Assembly: GCA_036346225.1 (NCBI GenBank)
Contig: JARFIW010000668.1
Span: 2,811,001-2,875,000, forward strand
Length of the DNA stretch: 64,000 nt
Source: Platerodrilus igneus
Taxonomy: Eukaryota > Arthropoda > Insecta > Coleoptera > Lycidae
Reading direction: 5' to 3'
The stretch's first letter is position 1; every line of letters begins with the position of its first letter. Of the stretch, positions 1 to 9,600 are shown one piece after another. The notes below the pieces were generated by a model. That model was not told the DNA's origin. It did not search any database and saw only the letters and a list, made by a program, of their open reading frames with translations. The translations under genes were made by a program, and so were the position numbers.

Positions 1-1896
1 ACCCTATATACACGCTTTCTCCTTTTTCTATCATTTTCTCCATTATTACTCTCAGAGCTAAAATACCCTCCCGTGTTCTCCTGTTTCGCCTAAACCCAAA
101 TTGGTCTTCTCCTAGTATTTCTTCAGCTCGTTTTTCCATTCGTCTTTGTACAATTCTAGTTAATATTTTTGAAACGTCAGACTTATTGTTCGAAAATTTT
201 CACATCTATCAGTGCCTTTCTTTTTTGGTATTGTTACTATGATGTTACGTTTGAAATCTTTGGGTACCTCGCTTGTCTCATACATATAGCTTACAAGTTG
301 GAAGAGATGTTCTGTTACTGCTTGTCCAAAGGCTTTTAGAGTTTCTGCTTGCACCTTATCTATACCCAGAGCCCTACCATTTTTCAGACCCTTTAATGCT
401 AATTCAACCTCATCTCTAAGTATAGGATATCCCAAGTCATCATTTTCAATGTCTGATTCCTGTTCTAATGCAGTTAGTTCCTCTCCTGCATATAAATTCC
501 CTATATATTCTTGCCATCTACCCACTTTCTCTACATTTTCTATAATGACATTTCCTCCCGCGTCCTTTATATTTTTGCTATAGGGTTTTATATCCCTAAA
601 ATTGATTCTAATTAGCTTGTATGCTTCATCTGTCTTTCCTACTTCCATCTTAGTTTGTACCTCTTTGCAATTTTCATCAATCCATTGTTCTTTAGCTTTC
701 CTGCATTTTCGAATAATTTCCCATTTTATGGCTTTGTATCTCTGTTTTCCTGTTTCGTCTAATTTATTTTTGTATTTTCGTCTTTCTTCTATTAAATTCA
801 GAATATCCTTTGTTATCCATGGTTTCTTATTTTCTTTTTGTGTATACCCCAGAATATCTCTGGCCGCCATGTCTAGGCTGGATTTAATGTTATTCCATTC
901 TGTTTCTACTTCCTTAGTATCAGATATTTTCCCGATATCTTGGAGCAATTCATTTGACTTTTTTTCGAATCTTTCTTGAATATCTTTATCTTTTAGTTTC
1001 TCTAAGTCCAAGGGCCTTTTTCCGTTTCTCTTTTTCACATTCTTAAATTTAAGTGCGGCCATAATTACGATATTGTGGTCAGTATCTATATCTGTTTCTG
1101 GGTAGCTTCTACAGTCTTTTACTTGATTCCTAAACCGTTGTCTAACAAGAATGTAATCTATTTGATATCTTCTTATATCTCGTGGCATCTTCCACGTGTA
1201 TCGTCTTCTAACATGATGTTGAAATAATGTATTTGTGATTGTTAAGTTGTTCTTGTCGCAAAATTCTACCAGCTTATTTCCTTTGTCATTTCTCATGCCT
1301 AAACCAAATAAACCTACTATAGCTCCTTCCCTACCCTCACCTACCACTGCATTAAAATCCCCCGTAATTATTAAATTTTCATGTCCTTTTACGTATCTTA
1401 ATATGTCTTCAATATCTTTGTAGATGGCTTCTACCTCTTCGTCACTGTAGCTAGAGGTGGGCATGTATAGTTGTATTATTACTGTGTTTACCAGGTTAGA
1501 TTCTAATCTAACCATGAATACTCTTTCGTTCTTTTGTAAATAATTTTCTACACAGTATCCTATCTTTTTCTACATAACTATCCCCACACCCAAATTTCCT
1601 TCCACTGCTCCTGTATGAATTACCCTAAAGTCTCCACTCCAAAAATACCCCGCCTCTGGCCACCGGACTTTGCTGATCCCTACTATGTCTAGTGATAACC
1701 TATTCATTTTGATTTTTAGGTTCTCTAGCTTACCTACTTGCTTCATACTTCTAGCATTCCACGCTCCAACTCGCAGAATGTTCCCGACTCTTATTTTTAA
1801 CTTTCCGATCGCATCCTCCGAAGTAGTCCCCTCTCGGAGATCCGAATGGGGGACTATTTTAACTCCGGAATCTTTTACTCCAGAGAATGCCATCAT
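1..1896 (-). pseudogene. RTE-type LINE endonuclease/reverse transcriptase, unit 1 copy (5' half)
   Basis: Reading leftward from 1896 this is the N-terminal AP-endonuclease domain and the first part of the reverse transcriptase of an RTE-clade LINE. Visible endonuclease landmarks are the start of the fold (RVGAWNARSMKQVGKL), the GDFNAVVGEG box, YQIDYILVRQR and the terminal DTDHN box. The linker leads to the first RT blocks (IIVTIPKKKGTDRCENFRTI). It is broken by a TAG stop near 1573, where the unit 2 copy reads TGG, and by a short deletion near 165 relative to unit 2 that shifts the frame. The protein would make the nick and prime cDNA at the target site. The rest of the RT lies beyond the left edge. 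Clade placement rests on remembered protein pattern, not a tree. Confidence 0.88.
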
Positions 1897-2180
1897 GTTT
1901 GTTGCAATTTAAGTACGCTGTCTACTTGGGAGGTAATGTGGTGGTTTCCCGTTGCCTTCCACATCGCGGTAGTGTGTCTTAGACTCCCATACAGACCCCT
2001 ATGGTTTCTCTCAATCTAAGTACCGAAAGAGCCGCTGCCCTCTTTCGGAGACCTGTGTTAGTCTGGTTCTTCACTAACGACCCTACTACTTTGGTTGGAC
2101 CTGTAGTTTAGCTCTTTAGCTCATTAGAACACGCAAGCCATTTCACCTGTTTTAGTAATCTAGAACTTTGCCAAGGTGCA
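1897..2180 (-). other. RTE 5' leader region
   Basis: This GC-richer stretch directly precedes the RTE endonuclease and recurs at 12750-13040 with few changes. It contains no open frame that looks coding; short open stretches here also recur with the element. I read it as the untranslated 5' leader or promoter region of the RTE element. Confidence 0.5.
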
Positions 2181-2186
2181 GGTCCA

Positions 2187-2378
2187 TTAGAAATGGTGTC
2201 CCTGCATATTAATTCCAAATATCTTCTTGCATTTGACAGTATTCATTGCTTCTTCCATGTACAAGTTAAAAATTATTGGGGATAAGGTACATCCCTGTCT
2301 CACCCTTTTCTTAATATTTACTTCTCTAATAATAATGACTTCTTTATTGAGAACTTTTACATTTATACATGTGTGCAT
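2187..2378 (-). pseudogene. Detached RTE reverse-transcriptase fragment, unit 1
   Basis: About 60 codons encode the RT block around VRQGCTLSPIIFNLYMEEA and the following NTVKCKKIFGINMQG, which belongs just before the FADD catalytic box of RTE. Here it stops after MQG and runs straight into the leader of the next RTE copy, so the catalytic box is missing. Its upstream residues (INVKVLNKEVIIIREVNIKK) differ from the main copy at 10670-10690, suggesting another subfamily. It lies between the RTE leader and the 3' end of the Jockey-like LINE. Confidence 0.75.
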
Positions 2379-2644
2379 GAAATAGAAAAAAAAATAATAA
2401 ACTAATTACAACGTTCACAAATGGTGAATTTATCACCAGCTGGCGATTTCTTCCAATTTACCATTGGCGAAACCTCTAGTTAATAAACAATAGAAAATAT
2501 TAATTTAGTAATCGGACTTGTATACCTATTATTAAATTTAAAAAAATGCATAGTTATTTGTACGTTAAACGAAAAACATAGAGGAATGGGCAAGGACGGA
2601 AACGGATGGGAATGGGGAACAATAGAAAGCATATCACATGAAAG

Positions 2645-3306
2645 TTAGGTCTTGTTGAAGAAATACAGTTTAATTTTATTTTTGAAAATAGTAATTGAAT
2701 TAGATATTTTAATATCTATCGGAAGCAAATTCCATTGTCGAATAGCTTTAACAGTAAATGAATCATTGTAGAAATTAGTTCTATGAATTGGCATTGTAAA
2801 ACGAACATTATCAGTCGATCTTGTTGAGTACTGTCCTGACAAAAGGTGAAAATTAGTTTGTAGGTACTGAGGAGTATGTGTTTTTACCACTTTGTAAAGT
2901 AATACAGCGCAATGCATACTACGTCTCTCGCCCATGGTTAAGCAAGCTAGTTCATTCCTGTATGGAGTAATGTGTTCAAATTTAGGCAAGTTATAAATAA
3001 ATCTGATACCAACATTCTGTAAACGTTGAGGTTTGTTACGCAGATAACCAGCCGTATCTGTAAATACTACATCAGTGTATTCTATTTTTGGAACTAAAAG
3101 TGCATTAACTAAATGCAAGCGAGCTTGGAACGGAAGAAAATTTTTTAATAATGCTAGCTTGTGGAAGGTAAAAAAGAAATTTTGACTAATTTTATTTACA
3201 TGTGAAATCCAGGATAAAGTATCATCGATATGGATCCCTAGGTTTCTAACTACACTACTAAAAGGTATTACGGTGTCAATAAATTAATATGCTGTACCTC
3301 TGAATG
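2645..3306 (-). pseudogene. Jockey-type LINE RT C-terminal part, unit 1
   Basis: Downstream of the hAT insertion the LINE protein resumes with LGIHIDDTLSWISHV and continues into the thumb/C-terminal region: LVNALLVPKIEYTDVVF, RLQNVGIRFIYNLPKFEHIT, and the end FKNKIKLYFFNKT before the stop at 2645. The region is nearly open in one frame apart from breaks around 3119. It matches 13497-14158 in unit 2 with scattered substitutions. Confidence 0.8.
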
Positions 3307-3314
3307 CCTGTATA

Positions 3315-4362
3315 CAGTGGCGGCTCGTACCGAATATATTTGGTAGTGCTGTAAAAATATTTTATTGTTTTTTCTTAAATATGAGTGGAAAATGTCTATC
3401 TTTCTTTGTAGCATATTGGTCAATCACTTTTTCATTAAAATCAGGAATTGAAGTTATGATATTTTTTTTAATTGACAGCATTGAAAGGGCCGTTAACCTA
3501 TCTTCACACATCGAGTTTCTTAAAAAAGTTTTTACACGGTTTAGAGTAGAAAACTGCATTCGGTTTCAACAGTGGTCATTTGATAAATATCTGTATTGAA
3601 CTGCCTTTTATAAGTTTTACCACGACTTGTACCAGGAATTTCAATGTTCAGTTCTGGTATAGGATGACCCTGATCTTTAATAGCTAATTGTTCTTGAAAA
3701 ATAAGCTGAGAGAACCATAATTCACTTAAATTAAAAATAACATCCATTCTAGAAACGATTAATGTAGCAAACGTCCTCAGGGAACAGTGTAAAAGTTTAT
3801 TGTTGGTGAACCTAATTATAATTAAACTAATAGGCAAACTTACTACCTATACACTAAAATTTCAAACGCAAATGTTTATTCAGTTTTTAATCTGTGAATA
3901 ACTAACTGATGATGGGTTAATATGATATTAAAATAGCGGATATGAAATTTATAAAGATAACAGAAGATGAAATGCGTGACGCGATGTCTACAAGAACCAG
4001 AAAGCACACAAAACTTGAACGATTCGAATAGCAATAGACAAATACCCTGCAATTTATGCAGCTTGAGCTTGGCTTAATAAGGCCGTTTCTTACTATGATC
4101 GTAGTTGCGCGAAATGTTCCAATATTTATCCGAACTTGCAAATAAGATCTGCAGAACAACGTAGTTAAACAGCGATTTTATGGATTTTCCTTGTTGCATG
4201 TTTACTGTATTATTGATCGACTGTTATGGACATCCAACTTAGGAATTCATAATACTTTTAGTAGCTGGTTATCGATCTCTTTTATACTATTGAATGTGTT
4301 TGTTCGTTGCTGGTTCTTGGTGGTTCTGCAGCTTTGCAGCACTTATAGAGTAGCCGCCACTG
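3315..4362 (-). mobile_element. Non-autonomous hAT element with 8-bp target duplication, unit 1
   Basis: The element starts CAGTGGCGGCT and ends AGCCGCCACTG, inverted repeats of 11 bp. It is flanked on both sides by CCTGTATA (3307-3314 and 4363-4370), an 8-bp target-site duplication as expected for the hAT superfamily. The insertion splits the LINE reverse transcriptase. Length is 1048 bp, too short for a full transposase; a remnant of the transposase C-terminus lies at 3362-3837. The identity of the ends and duplication is read directly from the sequence. Confidence 0.93.
3362..3837 (-). pseudogene. hAT transposase C-terminal remnant, unit 1
   Basis: Two overlapping minus-strand frames keep recognisable hAT pieces. 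At 3559-3362 the segment LNRVKTFLRNSMCEDRLTAL, followed by a VIDQYATKKDRH stretch, resembles the C-terminal dimerisation region of hAT transposases of the zinc-finger-MYM-type group (often LRNTMGQERLNGLALL). At 3837-3541 FNLSELWFSQLIFQEQLAIKD looks like an upstream, more decayed portion. There is no catalytic core. The equivalent in unit 2 spans about 14230-14693. Confidence 0.6.
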
Positions 4363-5216
4363 CCTGTATATTTGAAAATCATTGGCAAATAAATGATAAC
4401 GACAGGTTAAACCTTTACTAATAGAGGCAATGAACAAACTAAAAAGCAACGGTCCAAGTACACTACCTGGGGGAATACCCTTGGTGACTACTACCCAATT
4501 AGAAGATCTACTTCTGGCTTGTATACGTTGTTCACGTTCGAATAGGTAGGATTCAAACCATGTAATGACAGCCACAGATAAATTATACATTTTAAATAAG
4601 CTAGTAGGATGTCATGATCAACTAAATTAAAGGCATTAGTGAAATCAAGTAGGGTCAAGACTGTAACCTCTTTATTGTCTAGTGCAGAACGAATGTCATC
4701 AATAATCCTAATAAGCGCTGTTGATGTACTATGGTTTTTACGAAAACCTCACTGCAAAGGATTATATAAGTTAATGACTTCAAGATAATCAGACAACTGC
4801 TTATGGACTATTTTTTCGCAACAACGTGAGAGAAAAGACAACACTGATATCGGTCTAGTCAGACATTAAGCTCAGATTTGAAATTTTTGGAATTGGGTTG
4901 ATATGCATTTTCTTTCATATTTTTGGAAAGCAGCTAGTGGACAAAGAGAAATTAACAAGGTGGGTTATAATGGGAAGAATAATGTCGACAATAATTAAAT
5001 ACTTTCACGATTTATGTCATCATAACCTGTACATTCATTATTAAGTTCATGCATAACACGTAGTACTTCATCATTATCTACTTCTACAAACGAAAAAGCA
5101 GAAGTTGTGGCAATTGTTTCGGAATCAAGCTTTTTAATAGTAGCAGCCTTTATTTCATGTTCCAGGGTTGTTTTAGGTTGTACAAAATGAGTATTTAGTT
5201 CATTTAAATCAAACAT
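4363..5216 (-). pseudogene. Jockey-type LINE reverse transcriptase, N-terminal and core blocks, unit 1
   Basis: From 5216 leftward the frame gives the linker (FDLNELNTHFVQPK), then after several frame breaks the RT blocks STSTALIRIIDDIRSALD, LLDFTNAFNLVDHDILL, KGIPPGSVLGPLLFSLFI and the catalytic box, which reads FAND instead of YADD. A one-base T deletion near 4590 relative to unit 2 splits the core frame here. The hAT element inserted a few codons after the catalytic box. An RT with FAND in place of YADD is not expected to be active. Confidence 0.82.
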
Positions 5217-5237
5217 ATTTATAGGTACGTCACGTTT

Positions 5238-6365
5238 TTACCTCCTTACACCCAACCTATTAACAAATTTCCAATAACTCCCTATTGGGATTTCTGATAG
5301 GGAATCATAAATAAATTTCTTTTTGGCATTTCTACATAGTTGGTTACAACGGTTATGTAGAATTCTATATTCTTCCCATCGTATTTTAGTTTTTTGCTGA
5401 AGATATTTACGTTTCGCTTTATCACGTATACTCATTAATTGTTTAATTGCATTTGTAATCCAAGGTACCGGTTTGTTTTTAATTTTTACACATTTGAGAG
5501 GCGCGTTTCTGTCAAAAGTTGCATATATTACATTTGTAAACCAGTCCACCTTTAAATCAATTGTGTCTAGTAGTAGCATATGATTCCAACAAATTGAAGC
5601 TACATCGGATCTGTACTGGTTGATATTAATGTTTTTGATATCTCGAAATGTAATGAATTTAGATCGGCAGGGGATGGATTTTACTTTATAGGCTACATAG
5701 AGAAGATCATGTTTAGAGAAATTGTGGTTACCAGTTTGACTATATGCCATAATTTTACTAAGATCCGAACAAATGGTTAGATCTAAAACAGAGCTTGAGT
5801 GTTTTCTGTAATGATATGTGAGATCAGAAGACTGAATGAATAAATTAAGAGAAGAAACAATATTCTTAAGTTTGACAGTGCGGTTGTCATTTTTTAGAAG
5901 GCAAGTATTAAAATTACCCATGATAATACAGTTTAAATATTCAGCACTCAACTGCTCGATGGTATCCTCAAGAACATCAAAGTAGTTTGCTTCAGGCGAA
6001 CAGTAAATAACGCCCACAAGTAATTTGAACTTTGGAAGCTCAATAAATAAAAACTCAAACGAATGTTCGTTATTTGGATTTGACTGAGCAATAATTTTAA
6101 ATTTGTATGTATTGCGCAGATAGATAGCAACCCCTACACCTCTACTAGATAGTCTATCAAACCTAATTATATTAAAGTTATGCACAGACATCAGCGTATC
6201 TGGAATAGATGGTTTTAGCCAGGTTTCAGTAACAAGTGTTGCATCCATAGTAGAGTTCACAAATAAGAGTTGAAAGTCTACTATATGGACAGGTAAGCTC
6301 TGAACATTTATGTGGCATAATTGTAGATAGTTTGAGAATTTTGCTAACTCAGAAAGAAAAGCCAA
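5238..6365 (-). pseudogene. Jockey-type LINE endonuclease domain, unit 1
   Basis: A 375-residue open frame covers an APE-like endonuclease of a Jockey-superfamily LINE. Landmarks are the opening LCHINVQSLP, the TETWLKPS box near residues 46-53, the GVGVAIYLR and GVIYCSPE stretches, MGNFNT (normally GDFN), VLDLTICSD and the final SKHDLL region. It would nick the target strand for insertion. The first residues look like a truncated upstream junction, so the start is nominal. The 16097-17224 copy encodes an identical protein, much closer than the flanking parts of the two duplication units. The frame ends at 5238 before the RT, so the original ORF2 is broken. Confidence 0.88.
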
Positions 6366-7862
6366 CTACTGTGTTCAAAGACAACAAACATACAAACACG
6401 GAAAAGATTGCTTAAAATATATGTGTGGAGTACAGCACTGTGCGGCTGTGAAGCCTGGACAGTAGGAGAAGTAGACAAGAAAAAGATAGAAACCTTTGAA
6501 ATGTGGTGCTACAGACATACGATGAAGATATCATGGACAGACAAAGTTGAGAACAAAGAGGTACTAGAAATGGTATGGGAAGAAAAAAATGAGTAGAAAA
6601 CAGTACAAAATAGGAGATAGGATGTTAGGCCACATATTAAGACATGAGGGAATAGTGCAGAATATATTAGAAGCAAAGATAGGAAAAAGATAAGCAGAGG
6701 TAAACCTAGATTAGGCTACTGCACGGAGATAGTGAGATGTAGGATGTGGGAATTTCAGGGAAAAGCGTAGGCTAGCTCAAAATAGAAATCAATGGAGGTA
6801 CGCATCCAACCAGTCCCAAGATGAAAAAACTAATGACGAAAAAAATAACTGTACTTAACCATGCTGATTATAATAAGCAACTACAGGTATTGGTCTTGCA
6901 ATATTTTCAACTAATGTTAATCGTGTGAAAGGATTTTCTGGAAAACTATTTATTCGGCAAATATTTAAGTTTGGCGAATTCTTGGCTGCCACAGGCTGCT
7001 TAATCCCCTTTACATACCCCTAAATCTTGGTGAAATAGGGCATATAATTAGTAAACAATAGAAAGGGAACCAAACTGTATATATGCTGTTATGAGAATTT
7101 TAAGGAACTGTGCAAGCTAGCTCTGAATATAAATAAGTGAAGTTACACGTCCAACCAGTTTCAAGATGGAAAACCTAATGACAAAAAATAAGTGCACTTA
7201 AATCTAAAACAACTACAGGTGTCGATTGTAAAGTATTTTCAACTAGTGTTGATTGTGCGAAAGGATATAGTGGAAAAAGTATTAATTTGACAAATGTTCA
7301 AGTGCTGGGAGAACTTGACAGCCACAGGCTGCTTATCCCCTTCACAACCACTGAATGTCGGAGAAATAGGGTATATAATTGTAAAACAATAGAAGGTGAC
7401 CGAACCGTATCTAACAAGAAACACAACAAACAGAAACAAGAAGAAAATTGTTCAAAGCACAGTATATCTATGAAATAAGGGCAGTAGGAAAAGCAGCCAG
7501 AAAGGAATAGAAACCTTCTGAAATGTTGTGCCTCAGATGTATGAAGATGATAGCATGGACAGACACAATTAATAACAAAGAGGTTATAGAAATAGTAGAG
7601 GAATAAAGATATCTATGGAAAGCAAAACAAAATAGGAGAAGTAAAAGGGCAGAATACATTCTAAGGCCTTTTTGGGGAATAGTTCGGTACCTATTACAAG
7701 CAGAGAGAGGAAAAAAGAGGTAAAAGTAGACCTAAATCAGACTTTCGCATGCAGATAGTGATAGATGCAGACTGCAAGTTCAGGTAAATGAGAGCGTTAG
7801 TTCAGAATAAGTATGCGTCTAACCAGTTCCAAGACTGAAGATCCAGTGATGATGATAAGTTT
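6366..7862 (+). mobile_element. RTE LINE 3' end with repeated tail modules (A-B-C), plus strand, unit 1
   Basis: From 6366 the RTE C-terminal coding region reads YVWSTALCGCEAWTVGE (broken by stops), followed by the 3' tail. Three successive tail modules follow: A (about 6366-6860), B (about 6861-7200) and C (about 7201-7862). Modules share the string around GCAGCCACAGGCTGCTTA and each ends in RTE 3'-terminal sequence (ACCAGTTxxAAGAxxGAA). Module C restarts inside the coding region at the FNKK position and ends in a GATGAT run, a typical RTE microsatellite tail. Confidence 0.75.
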
Positions 7863-7879
7863 CGACATGAATCAGCTAT

Positions 7880-8819
7880 GTGGTTAAGCAGCCCGTGGCT
7901 GCCAAGGATTCCCCAACATTTAAACATATGCACAATTAATCTTAGTTGGGAGTATTGCAAAACCAATATCTGTAGTTGTTTCTAATAACCACCATGTTTA
8001 AGTACAGTTATTAGTTTTGTCATTAGTGTTTCCCTCTTGCGGCTGGTTGGAATCGTACCTCCATTAATTTCTATTCTGAGCTAGCCTACACATTTCCCTG
8101 AAATTCTCACAGCCTACATCTTTCACCATCTGTGTGTAGTAGTCTAACCTAGGTCTGTCTACCTCTACATCTCTTTTTTCCTATCTCTACATCTAATACA
8201 TTCCCACTATTTCCTCATGTCCTAGTATGTGACCTATCATGTTTTTTACTGATTACCACATAGTTCTTTCTTCCCCTACCATTTCTAGTACCTCTTGGTT
8301 CTTAACTTTGTCTGTCCTTGGTATCTTCATCGTACGTCTGTAGCACCTCATTTCAAAGGCTTCTACCTTTTTCTTGTCTGCTTCTCATACTGTCCAGGCT
8401 TCATAGCCATACAGTGCTGTTCTCCACACATATTTTTAAGCAATCTTTTCCTTGTTTGTATGTTTGTGGTCTTTGAACACAGGAGTTGCTTTTTCTTGTT
8501 AAAAGCACAACCTTGTGCTCAGCTTTGTTTTATATCTTTTGTGCTTTTCCAATCTTGCGTTATTTGACTTCCTAGTTAGCAGAAATTCTTAACCTCTTGT
8601 AAGTTCTCGTTATCTATGTGTATTCTTGTTTTCGGTTTATTTTCCCCTCTTTTACATACTAGAACTTTAGTTCTATTTTTGTTAAATTTTATACCATATC
8701 TCTCCGTTAGAACTGTCTTCATTTAATTAAGAGCAGCTTCTAACTCTTCTTTGCTAGATGCTAATACTGCTATATCATCTGCAAATCTAAGCATATTAAT
8801 CTTTTGTCCCTGCATCATC
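7880..8819 (-). pseudogene. RTE LINE fragment, RT catalytic box to 3' end
   Basis: Read leftward from 8819 this starts at GQKINMLRFADDIAVLASS, the RTE catalytic block, continues through LVCKRGENKPKTRI and the CEAWTV-type C-terminal region with several stops, and ends in the RTE 3' tail at 7880. Its 5' truncation lies in the codons for MQG, the same place where the fragments at 2187 and 13039 end. Its 3' tail is cut by the junction of the two duplication units. Confidence 0.78.
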
Positions 8820-9600
8820 ATCATTATGTCTTCAGTCCTGGAACTGGTTAGACGCATACCATCATTGTTTCCTATTCTGAACTAACCTACAGATTTCCCT
8901 GAAATTTGCACAGTGTGCATCTATCACTGATCTAGGTCTACATCTACCTCTTTTTCCTATCTCTGCTTGTAATATATCCCATACTATTCCCCAGAAATGC
9001 CTTAGAACGTATTCTACCCTTCTATTTCCCTTATCTTTTTTCCCAGATATCCTTGTTCTCTTACTATTTCTATAACTCATTTGTTATTATGTTTGTCTGT
9101 CCATGCTATTGTCCTCATACATCTGAAGCACAGCATTTCAAAAGGCTGCTACCGTTTTTCTGTCTGCTTTTCAGACTGCTCGTATTTCATAGGCATACTG
9201 TGCTGTGCTCCACACATATGCTTTCAACAATTTTCTTCTTGTTCTATGTTTGTTATCTTTTATCATAGGCGCTGTTCTTTCTTGTTAGATGTAGTTCGGT
9301 CACCTTCAATTGTTTTACAATTATATATCCCTATTTCTCCTACATTCAGTGGTTGTGAAGGGAGGTAAACAACCTGTGGCTGCCAAGTTCCCCCAACACT
9401 TAAACATTTACCGATTTTTACCGCTTATTTTTTCGTCATTACGTTTTCTGTCTCAAAACTGGTTGGACACGTACTTGCACTTATTTATATTCTGAGCTAA
9501 CCTACATAGTTCCCTGAAATTCTCACACAGCATGTATACAGCTCGTTTTCCTTCTATTGTTTTCAAATTTTATGTCCTATTTCACCGAGATTCAGTGAAG
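8820..9600 (-). mobile_element. RTE tail modules C and B, minus strand
   Basis: This is the inverted counterpart of 6861-7862: ATCATCATCAT at 8818-8829 is the terminal microsatellite of module C, the RTE C-terminal region follows to about 9300, then the GTGGCTGCCAAG motif near 9375, then module B to about 9600 with another copy of the motif near 9617. No intact coding remains. Together with 6366-7862 it forms a long inverted repeat around the duplication junction. Confidence 0.75.

Larger units (their letters stand above)
2385..6365 (-). mobile_element. Jockey/CR1-group LINE, unit 1 copy, split by a hAT element
   Basis: The element reads right to left: endonuclease (6365-5238), linker and RT fingers (5216-4600), RT core (4590-4363), a hAT insertion (4362-3315), then the RT C-terminal part (3306-2645) and a 3' region to about 2385. 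The 5' end is truncated at the endonuclease start, where it abuts a plus-strand RTE fragment. No ORF1 is present. The A/T-rich run near 2383-2400 may be the 3' tail. Confidence 0.85.
1..7879. repeat. Unit 1 (partial) of a ~10.85-kb tandem segmental duplication
   Basis: Position 1 onward matches position 10846 onward through an RTE LINE, RTE fragments, a Jockey LINE with an internal hAT and RTE 3' modules. The offset drifts from 10845 to about 10859 through small indels. The match ends at 7879, where unit 1 runs into the start of unit 2 (7880), while unit 2 at 18733 runs into unrelated AT-rich sequence. The left end of unit 1 is outside the window. Confidence 0.93.

Noticed and set aside
602..1912. 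Plus-strand open frames opposite the RTE gene, also at 11455-12765 and 8295-9753
   Set aside because: Shadow frames of minus-strand RTE coding; hydrophobic S/L/F-rich composition typical of reverse complements.
3381..3599. Plus-strand frame within the hAT element
   Set aside because: Overlaps the recognisable hAT C-terminal remnant on the minus strand; no similarity of its own.
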